This document shows positions 25,776 to 34,108 of a DNA stretch of 64,000 bases, piece by piece. Both the position numbers and the translations under genes were made by a program. The notes under the pieces were generated by a model. It did not search any database. It was given only the letters and a program-made list of their open reading frames with translations, and was not told the DNA's origin. This DNA is from Saccharopolyspora kobensis (GTDB lineage Bacteria > Actinomycetota > Actinomycetes > Mycobacteriales > Pseudonocardiaceae), in assembly GCF_900108315.1 (NCBI RefSeq), contig NZ_FNVB01000008.1, positions 61,581-125,580 on the forward strand, given 5' to 3'. The stretch's first letter is position 1; every line of letters starts with the position of its first letter.

Positions 25776-26530
25776 GCCCCTGTCACCTTCGGATCGGTTG
25801 CGCCCGCCGGTTCCACGTAGGCGATGCGCACCAGCTCCTCGCCGCGGAACACCAGGCTGGTCAGCGACGCCAGCGAGCACTGGCGCCGACGAGGGTCGTG
25901 CCACATCGGCTTGCCCTCCAGGAACCGGCGCAGCGTCCAGATCGGCAGCTGGTGCGACACGCACACCGCCTCGTGCCCGGCCGCGGCCGCGCGGGCGCGC
26001 TGGGCGGCGCCGAGCATGCGGTGCGCGATCTGCAGGTACGGCTCGCCCCAGGACGGCCGCAGCGGGTTCCAGAGCTTCGGCCAGTGCTTCGGCGAGCTCA
26101 GCGCGCCGTCGCCGACCGACACCTTCAGCCCCTCGAAGCGGTTCTCGGACTCGATCAGCCGCTCGTCGGTGGCCACGTCGACCTGGAAGGTCGCGCCGAT
26201 CGGCTCGGCGGTCTGCTGCGCCCGCTGCAGCGGCGAGGCGACCACGTGGACGACGTCGCGCCCGGCCAGGAACTCGGCGACGAGCTTCGCCTGCTGCTCT
26301 CCGCGGTCCGACAGGCGGTAGCCGGGCAACCGGCCGTAGAGGATGCCCTCCGGGTTGTGCACCTCACCGTGGCGCATGAAGTGCACCACTGTCCGCTCCG
26401 CGTCTCCGCGATTCACAGTGGTGGTCGCCTCCCGCTCGATCTCGCGCTTCGCGGTTTCCCGTGGCTGGTTCGCGCCGCGCTCCCCTGGGCTGCGGTCGCT
26501 CAGGGCACGGGTTGGCTCGGAGTTGCTCAT
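25772..26530 (-). CDS. Histidine phosphatase family protein (GpmB-like)
   Basis: 252 residues. A phosphoglycerate-mutase-like domain begins with the catalytic [13 protein letters not shown] (His about 60) and has the second His in [10 protein letters not shown] (about 200). The N-terminal 50 residues are polar and probably disordered. The family includes broad phosphatases as well as mutases; the true GpmA is encoded at 58200-58943, so this is more likely a phosphatase. The ATG overlaps the hemL stop by 4 bp (ATGA) and the gene's own end overlaps resA. The order hemL-phosphatase-resA also occurs in mycobacteria. Confidence 0.8.
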   Translation of the reverse strand: MSNSEPTRALSDRSPGERGANQPRETAKREIEREATTTVNRGDAERTVVHFMRHGEVHNPEGILYGRLPGYRLSDRGEQQAKLVAEFLAGRDVVHVVASPLQRAQQTAEPIGATFQVDVATDERLIESENRFEGLKVSVGDGALSSPKHWPKLWNPLRPSWGEPYLQIAHRMLGAAQRARAAAAGHEAVCVSHQLPIWTLRRFLEGKPMWHDPRRRQCSLASLTSLVFRGEELVRIAYVEPAGATDPKVTGA

Positions 26531-27861
26531 TCCGTCGCCTCCGCGGCGGCGCGGGCGGCGTGCGGGACCGCTTCGGCGATCGTCTCGAACGCCGCTTCGT
26601 CCATCGCCGCGTTCACGAACCACGACTCGAACGCGCTCGGCGGGGCGTAGACGCCGCGATCGAGCAGCGCGTGGAAGAACGGCGGGAACCGCCAGGTCTG
26701 CTGGGCCTGCGCCTGCTCGTAGTCGTGCACCGGCGTCTCGCTGAAGAAGACGCTGACCATGTTGGCCGCGTAAGCGATCTGGTGCGGCACGCCGGCCTCG
26801 GTCAGCGCCGAGCCGAGCAGGTCGCCGAGCCGCTTGCTGTTGCGGTCCAGCGCCGCGTAGACCTCGGCATCGGCGGCCCGCAGGTTCGCCAGCCCCGCGG
26901 CCACCGCGACCGGGTTCCCGGACAGCGTGCCCGCCTGGTACACCGGCCCGGACGGGGCGAGCCGCGCCATCACGTCGGCCCGGCCGCCGAAGGCCGCCGC
27001 GGGCAGCCCGCCGGACATCACCTTGCCGAAGGTGTAGAGGTCACCGGCCACGCCGTCGACGCCGAACCAACCGGCGCGGGAGACGCGGAAGCCGGTCATC
27101 ACCTCGTCCATGATCAGCAGCGCGCCGGCCGAGCGGGTGATCTCGCGCAGGCCCTGGTTGAAGCCCGGCAGCGGCGCGACGGCGCCCATGTTGCCCGCCG
27201 CGGCCTCGGTGATCACACAGGCGATCTCGTCGCCCTGCTCGGCGAAGACCTGCCGCACGGCTTCGAGGTCGTTGTAGGGCAGCACGATGGTCTCGGCGGC
27301 CTGCGCGCCGGTGACGCCCGGCGAGGTCGGCAGCCCCAGCGTCGCCAGCCCGGAGCCGGCGCTGGCCAGCAGCGCGTCGACGTGCCCGTGGTAGCAGCCG
27401 GCGAACTTGACGATCTTCCGGCGGCCGGTGAACCCGCGGGCCAGCCGGACGGCGCTCATCGTCGCCTCGGTGCCCGAGTTGACCAGCCGGACCTGCTCGA
27501 CGGGCTCGACGCGGTCGATGATCTCCTGCGCGAGGTCGATCTCGCCCTCGCCGGGGGTGCCGAAGGACAGGCCGTGCGAGGCGGCCTCCTGCACCGCGCG
27601 GACCACGTCGGGGTGCGCGTGCCCGTTGATCATCGGGCCCCACGAGGACACCAGGTCCACGTAGCGGTTGCCGTCGGCGTCCCAGAGGTGGGCGCCTTCG
27701 CCGCGAACCATGAACCGGGGAGTGCCGCCGACCGAGTGGAAGGCGCGGACCGGCGAGTTGACGCCGCCCGGCGTCACCGCCTGCGCGCGGTCGAACAGCT
27801 GCCGCGACCGCGGAGCCGGATCGTGATTCGGATTCGATGCGGGGTTCGCAGAAGCTGTCAC
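26527..27861 (-). CDS. hemL: Glutamate-1-semialdehyde 2,1-aminomutase
   Basis: A 444-residue PLP aminotransferase-fold enzyme making 5-aminolevulinate from glutamate-1-semialdehyde, the second step after HemA. Signatures: [55 protein letters not shown], and the cofactor lysine in [19 protein letters not shown] (about 272). GTG start with GGGAGGC immediately upstream. It is the first gene of an operon with the phosphatase and the cytochrome c maturation gene resA, so haem supply and haem attachment are linked. Confidence 0.95.
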   Translation of the reverse strand: MTASANPASNPNHDPAPRSRQLFDRAQAVTPGGVNSPVRAFHSVGGTPRFMVRGEGAHLWDADGNRYVDLVSSWGPMINGHAHPDVVRAVQEAASHGLSFGTPGEGEIDLAQEIIDRVEPVEQVRLVNSGTEATMSAVRLARGFTGRRKIVKFAGCYHGHVDALLASAGSGLATLGLPTSPGVTGAQAAETIVLPYNDLEAVRQVFAEQGDEIACVITEAAAGNMGAVAPLPGFNQGLREITRSAGALLIMDEVMTGFRVSRAGWFGVDGVAGDLYTFGKVMSGGLPAAAFGGRADVMARLAPSGPVYQAGTLSGNPVAVAAGLANLRAADAEVYAALDRNSKRLGDLLGSALTEAGVPHQIAYAANMVSVFFSETPVHDYEQAQAQQTWRFPPFFHALLDRGVYAPPSAFESWFVNAAMDEAAFETIAEAVPHAARAAAEATE

Positions 27862-27907
27862 GCCTCCCAGTCTGACAGGCGCGGCCAGGTGACCGGGCGC
27901 ACCCCGA

Positions 27908-28246
27908 CTACCGGCGGCGAGCGCGCACGGCCAGCGCCACCTGCCGGATCCCGTCCAGCAGCAGGAGACCGGCGAGGGTCATCGCGCCCAACGCCGAGGC
28001 CTGCCAGCTCCCGATCGAGCGGGTCACCACGTCGATCGCGCCGTGCGGCCCGGGCAGCTGGATCGGCACGGTGCCCTGCTGCCAGGCCCACCACCCGGCC
28101 ACCACCAGCGCCACGACCAGGACGAGCTCGATCCCGGCCACGGCGGCCCGCCAAGGCTTGTGCACGACGCCCCGCGGCTCGGCGCGTTCTAGCTCCTCGG
28201 CGCTGAACTTCGGCCCGTCCGCAGGCCACGGTTCCGGAGTGGTCAC
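27908..28246 (-). CDS. Two-TM hypothetical membrane protein
   Basis: About 112 residues. A polar N-terminus ([20 protein letters not shown]) precedes two membrane segments ([17 protein letters not shown] and [20 protein letters not shown]), ending in a basic RARRR. No family recognised. It lies 46 bp upstream of hemL on the same strand. The start is uncertain: GTG 28246 gives a compact protein, while an upstream ATG would add 16 residues. A family A repeat lies just upstream of it, at the 3' end of the next gene. Confidence 0.55.
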   Translation of the reverse strand: MTTPEPWPADGPKFSAEELERAEPRGVVHKPWRAAVAGIELVLVVALVVAGWWAWQQGTVPIQLPGPHGAIDVVTRSIGSWQASALGAMTLAGLLLLDGIRQVALAVRARRR

Positions 28247-28303
28247 GCGCAGAAGCGTCTCATGACCCACCGCACACACCACACCGCTCCCCACGGGCGG
28301 GAC

Positions 28304-28441
28304 GCGATTTCAATGGAAATCACATCACCGATTTCAATGGAAATCGCACGCCGTCGGCGTGTCAGGGCCCGACACGCCGACGCGTGGGTGGGGCTTCGCG
28401 ATTTCAATGGAAATCAGACGTCTGATTTCCATTGAAATCGC
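28304..28441. repeat. Family A double-palindrome element, copy 2
   Basis: The best-preserved copy. Left module 28304-28347: two GATTTCAATGGAAATC units. Central hairpin 28352-28382: CGTCGGCGTGTC/GACACGCCGACG. Right module 28398-28441 is a perfect 44-bp palindrome formed by GATTTCAATGGAAATC, AGACGTCT and its mirror. It ends 28 bp from the stop codon of the gene at 28470. Confidence 0.95.
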
Positions 28442-28469
28442 CAACGACGCCGGAGGGCGAGCGGATCGG

Positions 28470-28904
28470 CTAGCGCTCCACGAGCTCGGTCAGGGCCGCG
28501 GAGAGGGCTGCCGGGTCCTTCGCCCAGGCCAGGACGACCTTGTCGCCGTCGATCCGGATCGGCACCTCGCCCGTGCCCTTCGGGACCGTCCAGGCGCCGC
28601 CGAGCACCCGCGCGCCCACCGGCGCACCCACGTCGGTCACCGCCGAGATGCGGCTGACCTCGATCTCCTCGCGCCCGAGCGCGAGTTCGACCGGGGTCAG
28701 CCGCACCGAGACCAAACGGCGCCTGCCCTGCACCCAGACCGCGGCCGCGACGGCGAGCAGCCCGCCGGTCAGCGACCACATCCACGGGCTCACCGGGCCG
28801 GGCGTCAGCGCCTCGACGCCGAAGCCCAGCAGGGCGAACGCCGGCCCCCAGAGCACCGGCCACCAGCTGCTACCGGGTTCGGAGTACAGCACCGGTTCGC
28901 TCAT
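28470..28904 (-). CDS. Small membrane protein of unknown function
   Basis: 144 residues. Two membrane segments (WWPVLWGPAFALLGFGV and WMWSLTGGLLAVAAAVWV) precede a roughly 80-residue soluble domain. That domain has beta-type stretches (RLVSVRLTPVELALGREEI, ISAVTDVGAPVG, VPIRIDGDKVVLAWA) and resembles small PH-like/DUF3093-type actinobacterial proteins, without a firm match. ATG overlaps the stop of the preceding gene by 4 bp (ATGA). It is the last member of the run that starts with the gene at 29317, but it is not itself one of the GRNWARI paralogues. Confidence 0.6.
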   Translation of the reverse strand: MSEPVLYSEPGSSWWPVLWGPAFALLGFGVEALTPGPVSPWMWSLTGGLLAVAAAVWVQGRRRLVSVRLTPVELALGREEIEVSRISAVTDVGAPVGARVLGGAWTVPKGTGEVPIRIDGDKVVLAWAKDPAALSAALTELVER

Positions 28905-29317
28905 CGCTCACCCGTCAGCCATTCCGTGCTCTGCGCCCGCCACAACAACACCGCAGCCGTTCCCCCCAGGACGAGCAGGATCGTGTGCACGCTGAACACC
29001 GCGCCCGATCCCAGCACCAGCACCAGGTGCAGCAGCGCGAACGCGGACAACCCGATCCGCGCCCACGAACGCCGCTTGAAGAGCGCCATTCCGAACCCCA
29101 GGTAGGCCGCCGCTAGCACGACGGCGATCCCGGTGTTGGCCAGGATCATCTGCTGCGCGCGACCGGCCGCATCGGCCGGCGCCAACTGCTGCTGCACGGC
29201 CAGTTGCTGCACGAGCTCGGCGCGGCCGGACCACATCAGCCCGGCTTGCAGCAGCAGGAGGATCGCCACCGTCCACCACAGGACGACGGCGTAGCGCAGC
29301 TGTCGAGGTGCGGCCAT
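28901..29317 (-). CDS. Four-TM paralogue 1 (RRSWARI type)
   Basis: 138 residues with four hydrophobic segments and a central KRRSWARIGLSAFALLHL, a variant of the GRNWARI motif shared by the next four genes. It lacks the Pro/Gln-rich N-terminus of two of its relatives. The ATG shares one base with the stop of the upstream paralogue (TGATG), so they are co-translated. Function unknown. Confidence 0.65.
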   Translation of the reverse strand: MAAPRQLRYAVVLWWTVAILLLLQAGLMWSGRAELVQQLAVQQQLAPADAAGRAQQMILANTGIAVVLAAAYLGFGMALFKRRSWARIGLSAFALLHLVLVLGSGAVFSVHTILLVLGGTAAVLLWRAQSTEWLTGER

Positions 29318-29994
29318 CAGTACGAACGGCGAGCCGCGTTGAAGTACCAGTTCGACGGCTGCAGGTACACCAGCGTGATGAACGCGCCCATGGACAGCAG
29401 TCCGAGCCCGGCCTGGACGTAGACCATCACGTAGTACGACGCGGGCAGCACGAAGTCCGGCACGTCGGCGGACATCGTCGTGGTGCTGCCGCCCTGGATC
29501 AGGCTGATGATGCTGCTGAGCAGCCAGATCGAGGCGAAGACGGTGAGCGTGATGCGCGCCCAGTTCCGCCCGGCCCGCATCTTGAAGCCGAACAGGATCC
29601 ACAGCGCGGTCAGGATCAGGTAGATCACCGTCACGAAGATGAAGGTGAACAGCATGACCCCGTTGATGATGGAGGACATCCCGGACTGGAACTCCGGGGG
29701 CATGTCGGGGTCGGTCGCGCTGGTGAGGGCGTCGTTCAGCGCGCCCTGCACCATCATGTAGCTCACCACGGACAGGACCGTCACGAGCAGCGGCATCGCG
29801 ATGGCGATCCAGAACGCGATCTCCACGGTGATCGGCCGCGGGACCTGGTTCATCTCCTGCGCGGGCACCGGCGGCGCCGCGTAGGGGTTCTGCTGCGGGT
29901 ACCCGCCCTGCGGGTACTGCTGCGGGAAGCCGCCGGACGGCGTACCGCCCGGCTGGTACCCGCCCTGCTGCCAAGGATTTTGCGGTGAAGTCAC
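29317..29994 (-). CDS. Four-TM paralogue 2 with Pro/Gln-rich N-terminus
   Basis: 225 residues. The N-terminus starts TSPQNPWQQGGYQPGG and is rich in Pro, Gln, Gly and Tyr (about 1-50), probably disordered and cytoplasmic. Four membrane segments follow, with the loop FKMRAGRNWARITLTVFAS between the second and third. The first 30 nucleotides are very similar to those of the next paralogue, pointing to a recent duplication. GTG has TACTGT 6 nt upstream: leaderless, with its own promoter. Function unknown. Confidence 0.7.
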   Translation of the reverse strand: MTSPQNPWQQGGYQPGGTPSGGFPQQYPQGGYPQQNPYAAPPVPAQEMNQVPRPITVEIAFWIAIAMPLLVTVLSVVSYMMVQGALNDALTSATDPDMPPEFQSGMSSIINGVMLFTFIFVTVIYLILTALWILFGFKMRAGRNWARITLTVFASIWLLSSIISLIQGGSTTTMSADVPDFVLPASYYVMVYVQAGLGLLSMGAFITLVYLQPSNWYFNAARRSY

Positions 29995-30000
29995 CGGCAA

Positions 30001-30006
30001 ACAGTA
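30001..30006 (-). promoter_or_regulatory. -10 box of leaderless promoter
   Basis: TACTGT on the minus strand, 6 nt before the GTG at 29994. Confidence 0.5.
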
Positions 30007-30045
30007 TGAAGCGGACTCACGTGCTGTCCACTTGGTTGAGCGAAC

Positions 30046-30660
30046 TCACCGAACCGACATCGCTTTGAAATAGGCGTTCGCCTGTTTGCCGAACACCAGC
30101 ACCAGGAAGACGATCGGCACGACCAGGGACACCAGCAGGTCGGCGATGTGCAGGAAGAGGATCGGGTTGCTGGCGATGATGCCGAAATCGCCGCCGAGGC
30201 TCAGCACGAACGTCACAGCCGCGTAGAGGGTGTGGGCCAGCCAGAGCCCGGCGAGCACCACGAGCGTGATCCGCGCCGAATTGCGCCCCCGCCGCAGGCC
30301 GCCGCCGAACACCACCCAGAGCACCGCGCACACCACCGCGCCGAGCATCAGCACGCCGTTGATCAGGATCGGCAGCACCGCCAACCCGTAGTCGAGGATC
30401 GTCATCGTGGTGATCACGAACCCGACGAGGCCGATCAGCGCGGAGATCGGCGCCCACACCGCACCGAGCCAGCTGGCGAGGGCGACCGAGCCGGGCGGCT
30501 TCCCCGGCACCGCGACGTGCTGCTGCGGGTAGCCGAACTGCTGCGGCTGACCGGCATGCTGAGGGGGCCCGAACTGCTGCGGCGGCTGGGGCAACGGCTG
30601 CTGCTGCGGCGCGAACTGCTGGTTCGGACCCTGCGGCCAGGGGTTCTGCGGCGATGTCAC
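30046..30660 (-). CDS. Four-TM paralogue 3 with Pro/Gln-rich N-terminus
   Basis: 204 residues. N-terminus TSPQNPWPQGPNQQFAPQQ followed by a Pro/Gln-rich stretch to about residue 60, then four membrane segments with GLRRGRNSARITLVVLAG in the same position as GRNWARI of its relatives (Trp replaced by Ser). It ends FGKQANAYFKAMSVR, similar to the C-termini of the others. The GTG has TACTGT 6 nt upstream, the same box at the same spacing as paralogue 2, so the promoter was duplicated with the gene. Confidence 0.7.
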   Translation of the reverse strand: MTSPQNPWPQGPNQQFAPQQQPLPQPPQQFGPPQHAGQPQQFGYPQQHVAVPGKPPGSVALASWLGAVWAPISALIGLVGFVITTMTILDYGLAVLPILINGVLMLGAVVCAVLWVVFGGGLRRGRNSARITLVVLAGLWLAHTLYAAVTFVLSLGGDFGIIASNPILFLHIADLLVSLVVPIVFLVLVFGKQANAYFKAMSVR

Positions 30661-30666
30661 GAGTGG

Positions 30667-30672
30667 ACAGTA
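30667..30672 (-). promoter_or_regulatory. -10 box of leaderless promoter
   Basis: TACTGT on the minus strand, 6 nt before the GTG at 30660; same box as upstream of paralogue 2. Confidence 0.5.
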
Positions 30673-30728
30673 GATCGGTGATCGCCCCCGGTCCACCGGT
30701 TCCGGAAAGCCGGGAGCAGTCGCACCGC

Positions 30729-31208
30729 TCAGCGCCGGAAGTACTCGTTCGACGGCGCGAGGTAGGCGAGCACGATGGTCGCCGCGACGGTCAGCACCTG
30801 CAGCACCGCCAGCAGGGCCGCGGCGGCACCGCCGACCGAGCCGCCGGTCACCGACGGCAGCGTCAGCAGGATCCACACCGCGCCCACCGCGGTGATCACG
30901 ATCCGCGCCCAGTTCCGGCCCTTGCGCAGGAAGAACAGGAACAAGATCCACAGCGCCGCGATGACCGCCACGATCGCGGCGACCAGCACCAGCACCCCGG
31001 TGTAGACGGCGCGCGCCTGCTCCGGGCTGAGCAGCTGGCCCTGCGCCGCGGACTCCTCGATCACCAGCTGGAGCTCGGCGTCCGAGACCATCAGGAACGA
31101 GGTGGCGAGGACGGCGAACCCCACCACCACGGCGGCGATGCCTGCCCAGAACGCGCCGTCGACCGTGCCCGGCCGCGGCGCCGCGGAGTCCTGCTCCTGC
31201 GAGGTCAC
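30729..31208 (-). CDS. Four-TM paralogue 4 (GRNWARI type)
   Basis: 159 residues. A short polar N-terminus (TSQEQDSAAPRPG), four membrane segments, and LRKGRNWARIVITAVGAVWI between the second and third. The C-terminus APSNEYFRR matches the QPSNWYFNAARR end of paralogue 2. GTG has TAACCT 6 nt upstream (31215-31220), again leaderless. Function unknown; all five relatives are transcribed toward hemL. Confidence 0.7.
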   Translation of the reverse strand: MTSQEQDSAAPRPGTVDGAFWAGIAAVVVGFAVLATSFLMVSDAELQLVIEESAAQGQLLSPEQARAVYTGVLVLVAAIVAVIAALWILFLFFLRKGRNWARIVITAVGAVWILLTLPSVTGGSVGGAAAALLAVLQVLTVAATIVLAYLAPSNEYFRR

Positions 31209-31214
31209 CTGCCC

Positions 31215-31220
31215 AGGTTA
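31215..31220 (-). promoter_or_regulatory. -10 box of leaderless promoter
   Basis: TAACCT on the minus strand, 6 nt before the GTG at 31208. Confidence 0.5.
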
Positions 31221-31247
31221 GGAATCGTCCGGGCAGGCGACAATTCG

Positions 31248-31820
31248 TCAGCGGCGTAACTTGGCGAGCCGGAAGCGCTCGCCCGCCTCGCGGATGAACC
31301 GGTTGGCGTCCGGCCGGAACATGAACACGATCGCCGCCACCTCCACGGCCGCCACGACCAGCGCGAACAGCACCTCGACCCAGGTGATGGCGACGCCGGT
31401 GAGCTCGTGGACCAGCGCCGTGCCGAAGGCGGCCACGGTCAGCACCGTGATGAACGCGTTGAACACCCCGAAGCCGCCGAACACGGTCAGCACGATCCGC
31501 GACCAGTTCCGCCCCTCCAGCATCCGCCGGGTGAGCATCACGTACACCATCAGGATCAGCGCCTTGAGCAGCAACGCGAACATGATCCCGCCGTTGGCGG
31601 CGGAGTCCAGGTCCTGCTGGCTCAGCTCCGGGTTGACCGCGCGCAGCTCGCTGATCAGCCGCGACCGGTCGGCGAGCTGGATGAAGGCCTGCACGACGCC
31701 GATCAGCACCGACCCGATCCACAGCCACCGCGCCACCAGCAGCGACTGCGGTGCCGCCGACGGCTCCGGTGCGGGAACCGGGCGGCCGAACGCGTCGACT
31801 TGCTGCCCCGGTTCGGTCAT
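31248..31820 (-). CDS. Four-TM paralogue 5 (GRNWSRI type)
   Basis: 190 residues. N-terminus [20 protein letters not shown], four membrane segments, [20 protein letters not shown] in the shared position, and a C-terminal [20 protein letters not shown]. The extracellular loop ([21 protein letters not shown]) resembles that of paralogue 4. ATG overlaps the hemB stop by 4 bp (ATGA), so this member is translated with hemB while the others have their own promoters. Confidence 0.7.
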   Translation of the reverse strand: MTEPGQQVDAFGRPVPAPEPSAAPQSLLVARWLWIGSVLIGVVQAFIQLADRSRLISELRAVNPELSQQDLDSAANGGIMFALLLKALILMVYVMLTRRMLEGRNWSRIVLTVFGGFGVFNAFITVLTVAAFGTALVHELTGVAITWVEVLFALVVAAVEVAAIVFMFRPDANRFIREAGERFRLAKLRR

Positions 31821-32800
31821 GCGCGGGTGCCCCGCAGCCACTGCGCGGCCTCGGCGGCCCAGTAGGTGAGGACGATGTCCGCGCCCGCGCGCCGGATCGA
31901 GGTCAGCGACTCCAGCACGGTCCGCTGCCGGTCCAGCCACCCGTTGGCCGCGGCGGCCTCGATCATCGAGTACTCGCCGGAGACCTGGTAGGCGGCCACC
32001 GGCACGTCGGCCACGCCCGCGATGTCGCGCAGCACGTCGAGGTAGGACATGGCGGGCTTGACCATCACCATGTCGGCGCCCTCGGCCAGGTCCAGGTCGG
32101 CTTCGCGCAGCGCTTCGCGGCCGTTGGCCGGGTCCTGCTGGTAGGTGTTGCGGTCGCCCTTGAGCTGCGAGTCCACCGCTTCGCGGAACGGGCCGAAGAA
32201 GGCGGAGGCGTACTTCGCCGAGTAGGCCAGGATCGAGGTGTCGGCGAAGCCGGTGGCGTCGAGCGAGTCGCGGATCACGCCGACCTGCCCGTCCATCATC
32301 CCGCTGGGCCCGACCACGTGCGCCCCGGACTGGGCCTGCACGACGGCCATCTCGCCGTAGATCTGCAGCGTCCGGTCGTTGTCGACGTTGCCGTCCTCGT
32401 CCAGCACGCCGCAATGCCCGTGGTCGGTGAACTCGTCCAGGCACAGGTCGGCCATCAGCACGGTGTCGTCGCCGAGCTCGGAGTGCAGGTCGCGCAGCGC
32501 GACGTTGAGGATCCCGTCGGGATCGACCGCTCCAGAGCCCTCGGCGTCGTGCTGCGCGGGCACGCCGAAGAGCATCAAACCGCCGACACCGGCGCTGACG
32601 GCGTCGACGGCGGCCTTGCGCAGCGAATCGCGGGTGTGCTGCACCACGCCCGGCATCGAGGCGATCGGCAACGGCTCGTCGATGCCTTCCCGCACGAACA
32701 TCGGCAGCACCAGGTGCCGAGGTTCGACGGAGGTCTCGGAGACGAGTCGGCGCAGGGCCGGATTGCGGCGAAGCCGACGCGGACGGTGCGAGGGATACAT
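31817..32800 (-). CDS. hemB: Delta-aminolevulinic acid dehydratase
   Basis: A 327-residue enzyme condensing two ALA molecules to porphobilinogen. Schiff-base lysines are in [15 protein letters not shown] (about 200) and [12 protein letters not shown] (about 250). The metal site reads [14 protein letters not shown]: it keeps two of the three zinc cysteines of the E. coli type and has Asp in place of the middle one, so the metal dependence may differ. ATG at 32800 has GGGGAG 7 nt upstream; longer frames add non-family sequence. It is separated from the rex-hemACD operon by the broken dedA gene. Confidence 0.95.
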   Translation of the reverse strand: MYPSHRPRRLRRNPALRRLVSETSVEPRHLVLPMFVREGIDEPLPIASMPGVVQHTRDSLRKAAVDAVSAGVGGLMLFGVPAQHDAEGSGAVDPDGILNVALRDLHSELGDDTVLMADLCLDEFTDHGHCGVLDEDGNVDNDRTLQIYGEMAVVQAQSGAHVVGPSGMMDGQVGVIRDSLDATGFADTSILAYSAKYASAFFGPFREAVDSQLKGDRNTYQQDPANGREALREADLDLAEGADMVMVKPAMSYLDVLRDIAGVADVPVAAYQVSGEYSMIEAAAANGWLDRQRTVLESLTSIRRAGADIVLTYWAAEAAQWLRGTRA

Positions 32801-33005
32801 CCAGCAGCTCCCCAAGCAGCTCGACAGGGGTAACAACCCCGAGCGTAACCACCCCGACGAACCGGACGCCGAAGGGTCGACCCGAGAACCGCCCGGCCCC
32901 GATCCGGGCGGAGGTGCTCGTCACAGCCAGCGGTGACGACCGATCGGCAGCGTCAACGACGGCTCCAGCAGCCCCCCATCCCAACACCCGGGCCGCCGGG
33001 CTCGG

Positions 33006-33669
33006 CTAGAGCCGTTCGGGAACCTCGGCGAGTTCGCGGTGTTGGGCAGTGCTGACGGGGTTGCGGGCAGCGATCACGCGGCGGCGGATGTGGCGGGCTG
33101 CGCCGCTGAGCAGCATCAGCGCGGTGGCCAGGCCGAGTCCGAACAGCAGGCCCTTGACCGGGTCGGTTCCGAAAGCGGCGCCGCCCAGGTAGCCCATCAG
33201 CGACCAGCTGGTCGCCCACAGCGCGGCCGCCGCCGTGTCGAACAGGGCGAAGGACTTGATCGGGTAGCCGACCCCGCCCATGGTGATCGTGGTCGCGGTC
33301 CGGACTCCCGGCACCCACCGCGAGGCGAGCAGCGCCTGCCCGCCCCCGCTCGGCGAGCGTGGCCGACGCCCAGTCGAAGGCAGCCCGGCTGCGGGGGCGT
33401 CGCCGAATGCGCGCCTGGAGCCGACCGATCGAGCTGCGCCCGATCAAATAGGCCACGTGATCACCGGCGAACGCTCCAGCGGCTCCGGCCAGCACGATCG
33501 CGAACAGGTTCAGGTCGCCTGATCCCACGAAGACGGCTGCGGTGACCAGGGCCGCTTCCCCGGGGATCACCGGGATGAAGCCGTCCAGCGCCGCCAGGAC
33601 GAACAGCGCCAGGTAAACCCACGGCGAAGCCATGGCCTGCTGGAGCAGGCCCAGGGCAGCGTCTGCCAC
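33006..33669 (-). pseudogene. DedA-family membrane protein, frameshifted
   Basis: The N-terminal part (frame ending at 32953) reads as DedA: LAALDGFIPVIPGEAALVTA then AGDHVAYLIGRSSIG, up to LAERG. The conserved continuation GQALLASRWVPGVRTATTIT then GGVGYPIKSFALFD is in another frame, ending at 33006. One extra base (or two missing) in the C/G run at about 33340-33352 would explain it. Apart from this the gene is intact, so it is either a recent pseudogene or a sequencing error. DedA proteins flip lipid carriers such as undecaprenyl phosphate. GTG start. Confidence 0.75.
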
Positions 33670-33840
33670 GTATCCGTCCTCGCCGGTCTCGTGCCCGCCG
33701 CCCGCGTGGGCGGCAGCAGCTTCGGGTTGTTGTCCTCCGCACCCTCTCCGAAGACAGCCGGCGCGGACATCAGGGACCGCACCGAGGCGCGCCCTGAATC
33801 CGGGTCGGGGTCAAGCCTCCCCCAGCAGGCACGCAGTGCG

Positions 33841-33903
33841 GGCGATTTCGCGCGAAATCGTCCGCATCCGCGCCGCTGCGTGCCGGTTTCGCGCGGAATC
33901 GCC
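33841..33903. repeat. Family D palindrome pair, copy 1
   Basis: GGCGATTTCGCGCGAAATCG and, 22 bp later, GGTTTCGCGCGGAATCGCC. Each is a palindrome and together they form an inverted repeat. The GATTTC/GAAATC half-sites are those of family A with a GCGC-type centre. Confidence 0.7.
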
Positions 33904-33987
33904 CTTTCCCGAGCAGGCCGAGGCCATCGCCCCCGTGACCGGCTGGTGCCCGAAGCGGTTCCGCGCACCTCGGCGCGAGTTCAGAAC

Positions 33988-34031
33988 CCGTGAGTGTTTT
34001 GGGGTGCTATAGCCCCCCAAAACACTCACGG
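33988..34031. repeat. Family C palindromic element, copy 2
   Basis: Perfect 17-bp arms CCGTGAGTGTTTTGGGG (33988-34004) and CCCCAAAACACTCACGG (34015-34031) around TGCTATAGCC. Stem positions differ from copy 1 on both sides (GCGC to GTGT, with matching changes). It lies upstream of the hemD terminator. The rest of the 33670-34108 gap shows nothing else. Confidence 0.9.
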
Positions 34032-34061
34032 CCCCCGGCCACCCAACTGGCGGCTGAAACG

Positions 34062-34100
34062 CCGAAGGGCGCCTCCGACCTGGTCGGAGGCGCCCTTCGG
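34062..34100 (-). terminator. Terminator of the rex-hemACD operon
   Basis: CCGAAGGGCGCCTCCGACC and GGTCGGAGGCGCCCTTCGG pair over 19 bp, starting 8 bp past the hemD stop. It is the strongest hairpin in this region. Confidence 0.9.
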
Positions 34101-34108
34101 GCGTTGTG

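Noticed and set aside
28304-28441. Insertion sequence ends
   Set aside because: There is no transposase, and target-site duplications could not be shown. A non-autonomous element remains possible but unproven.
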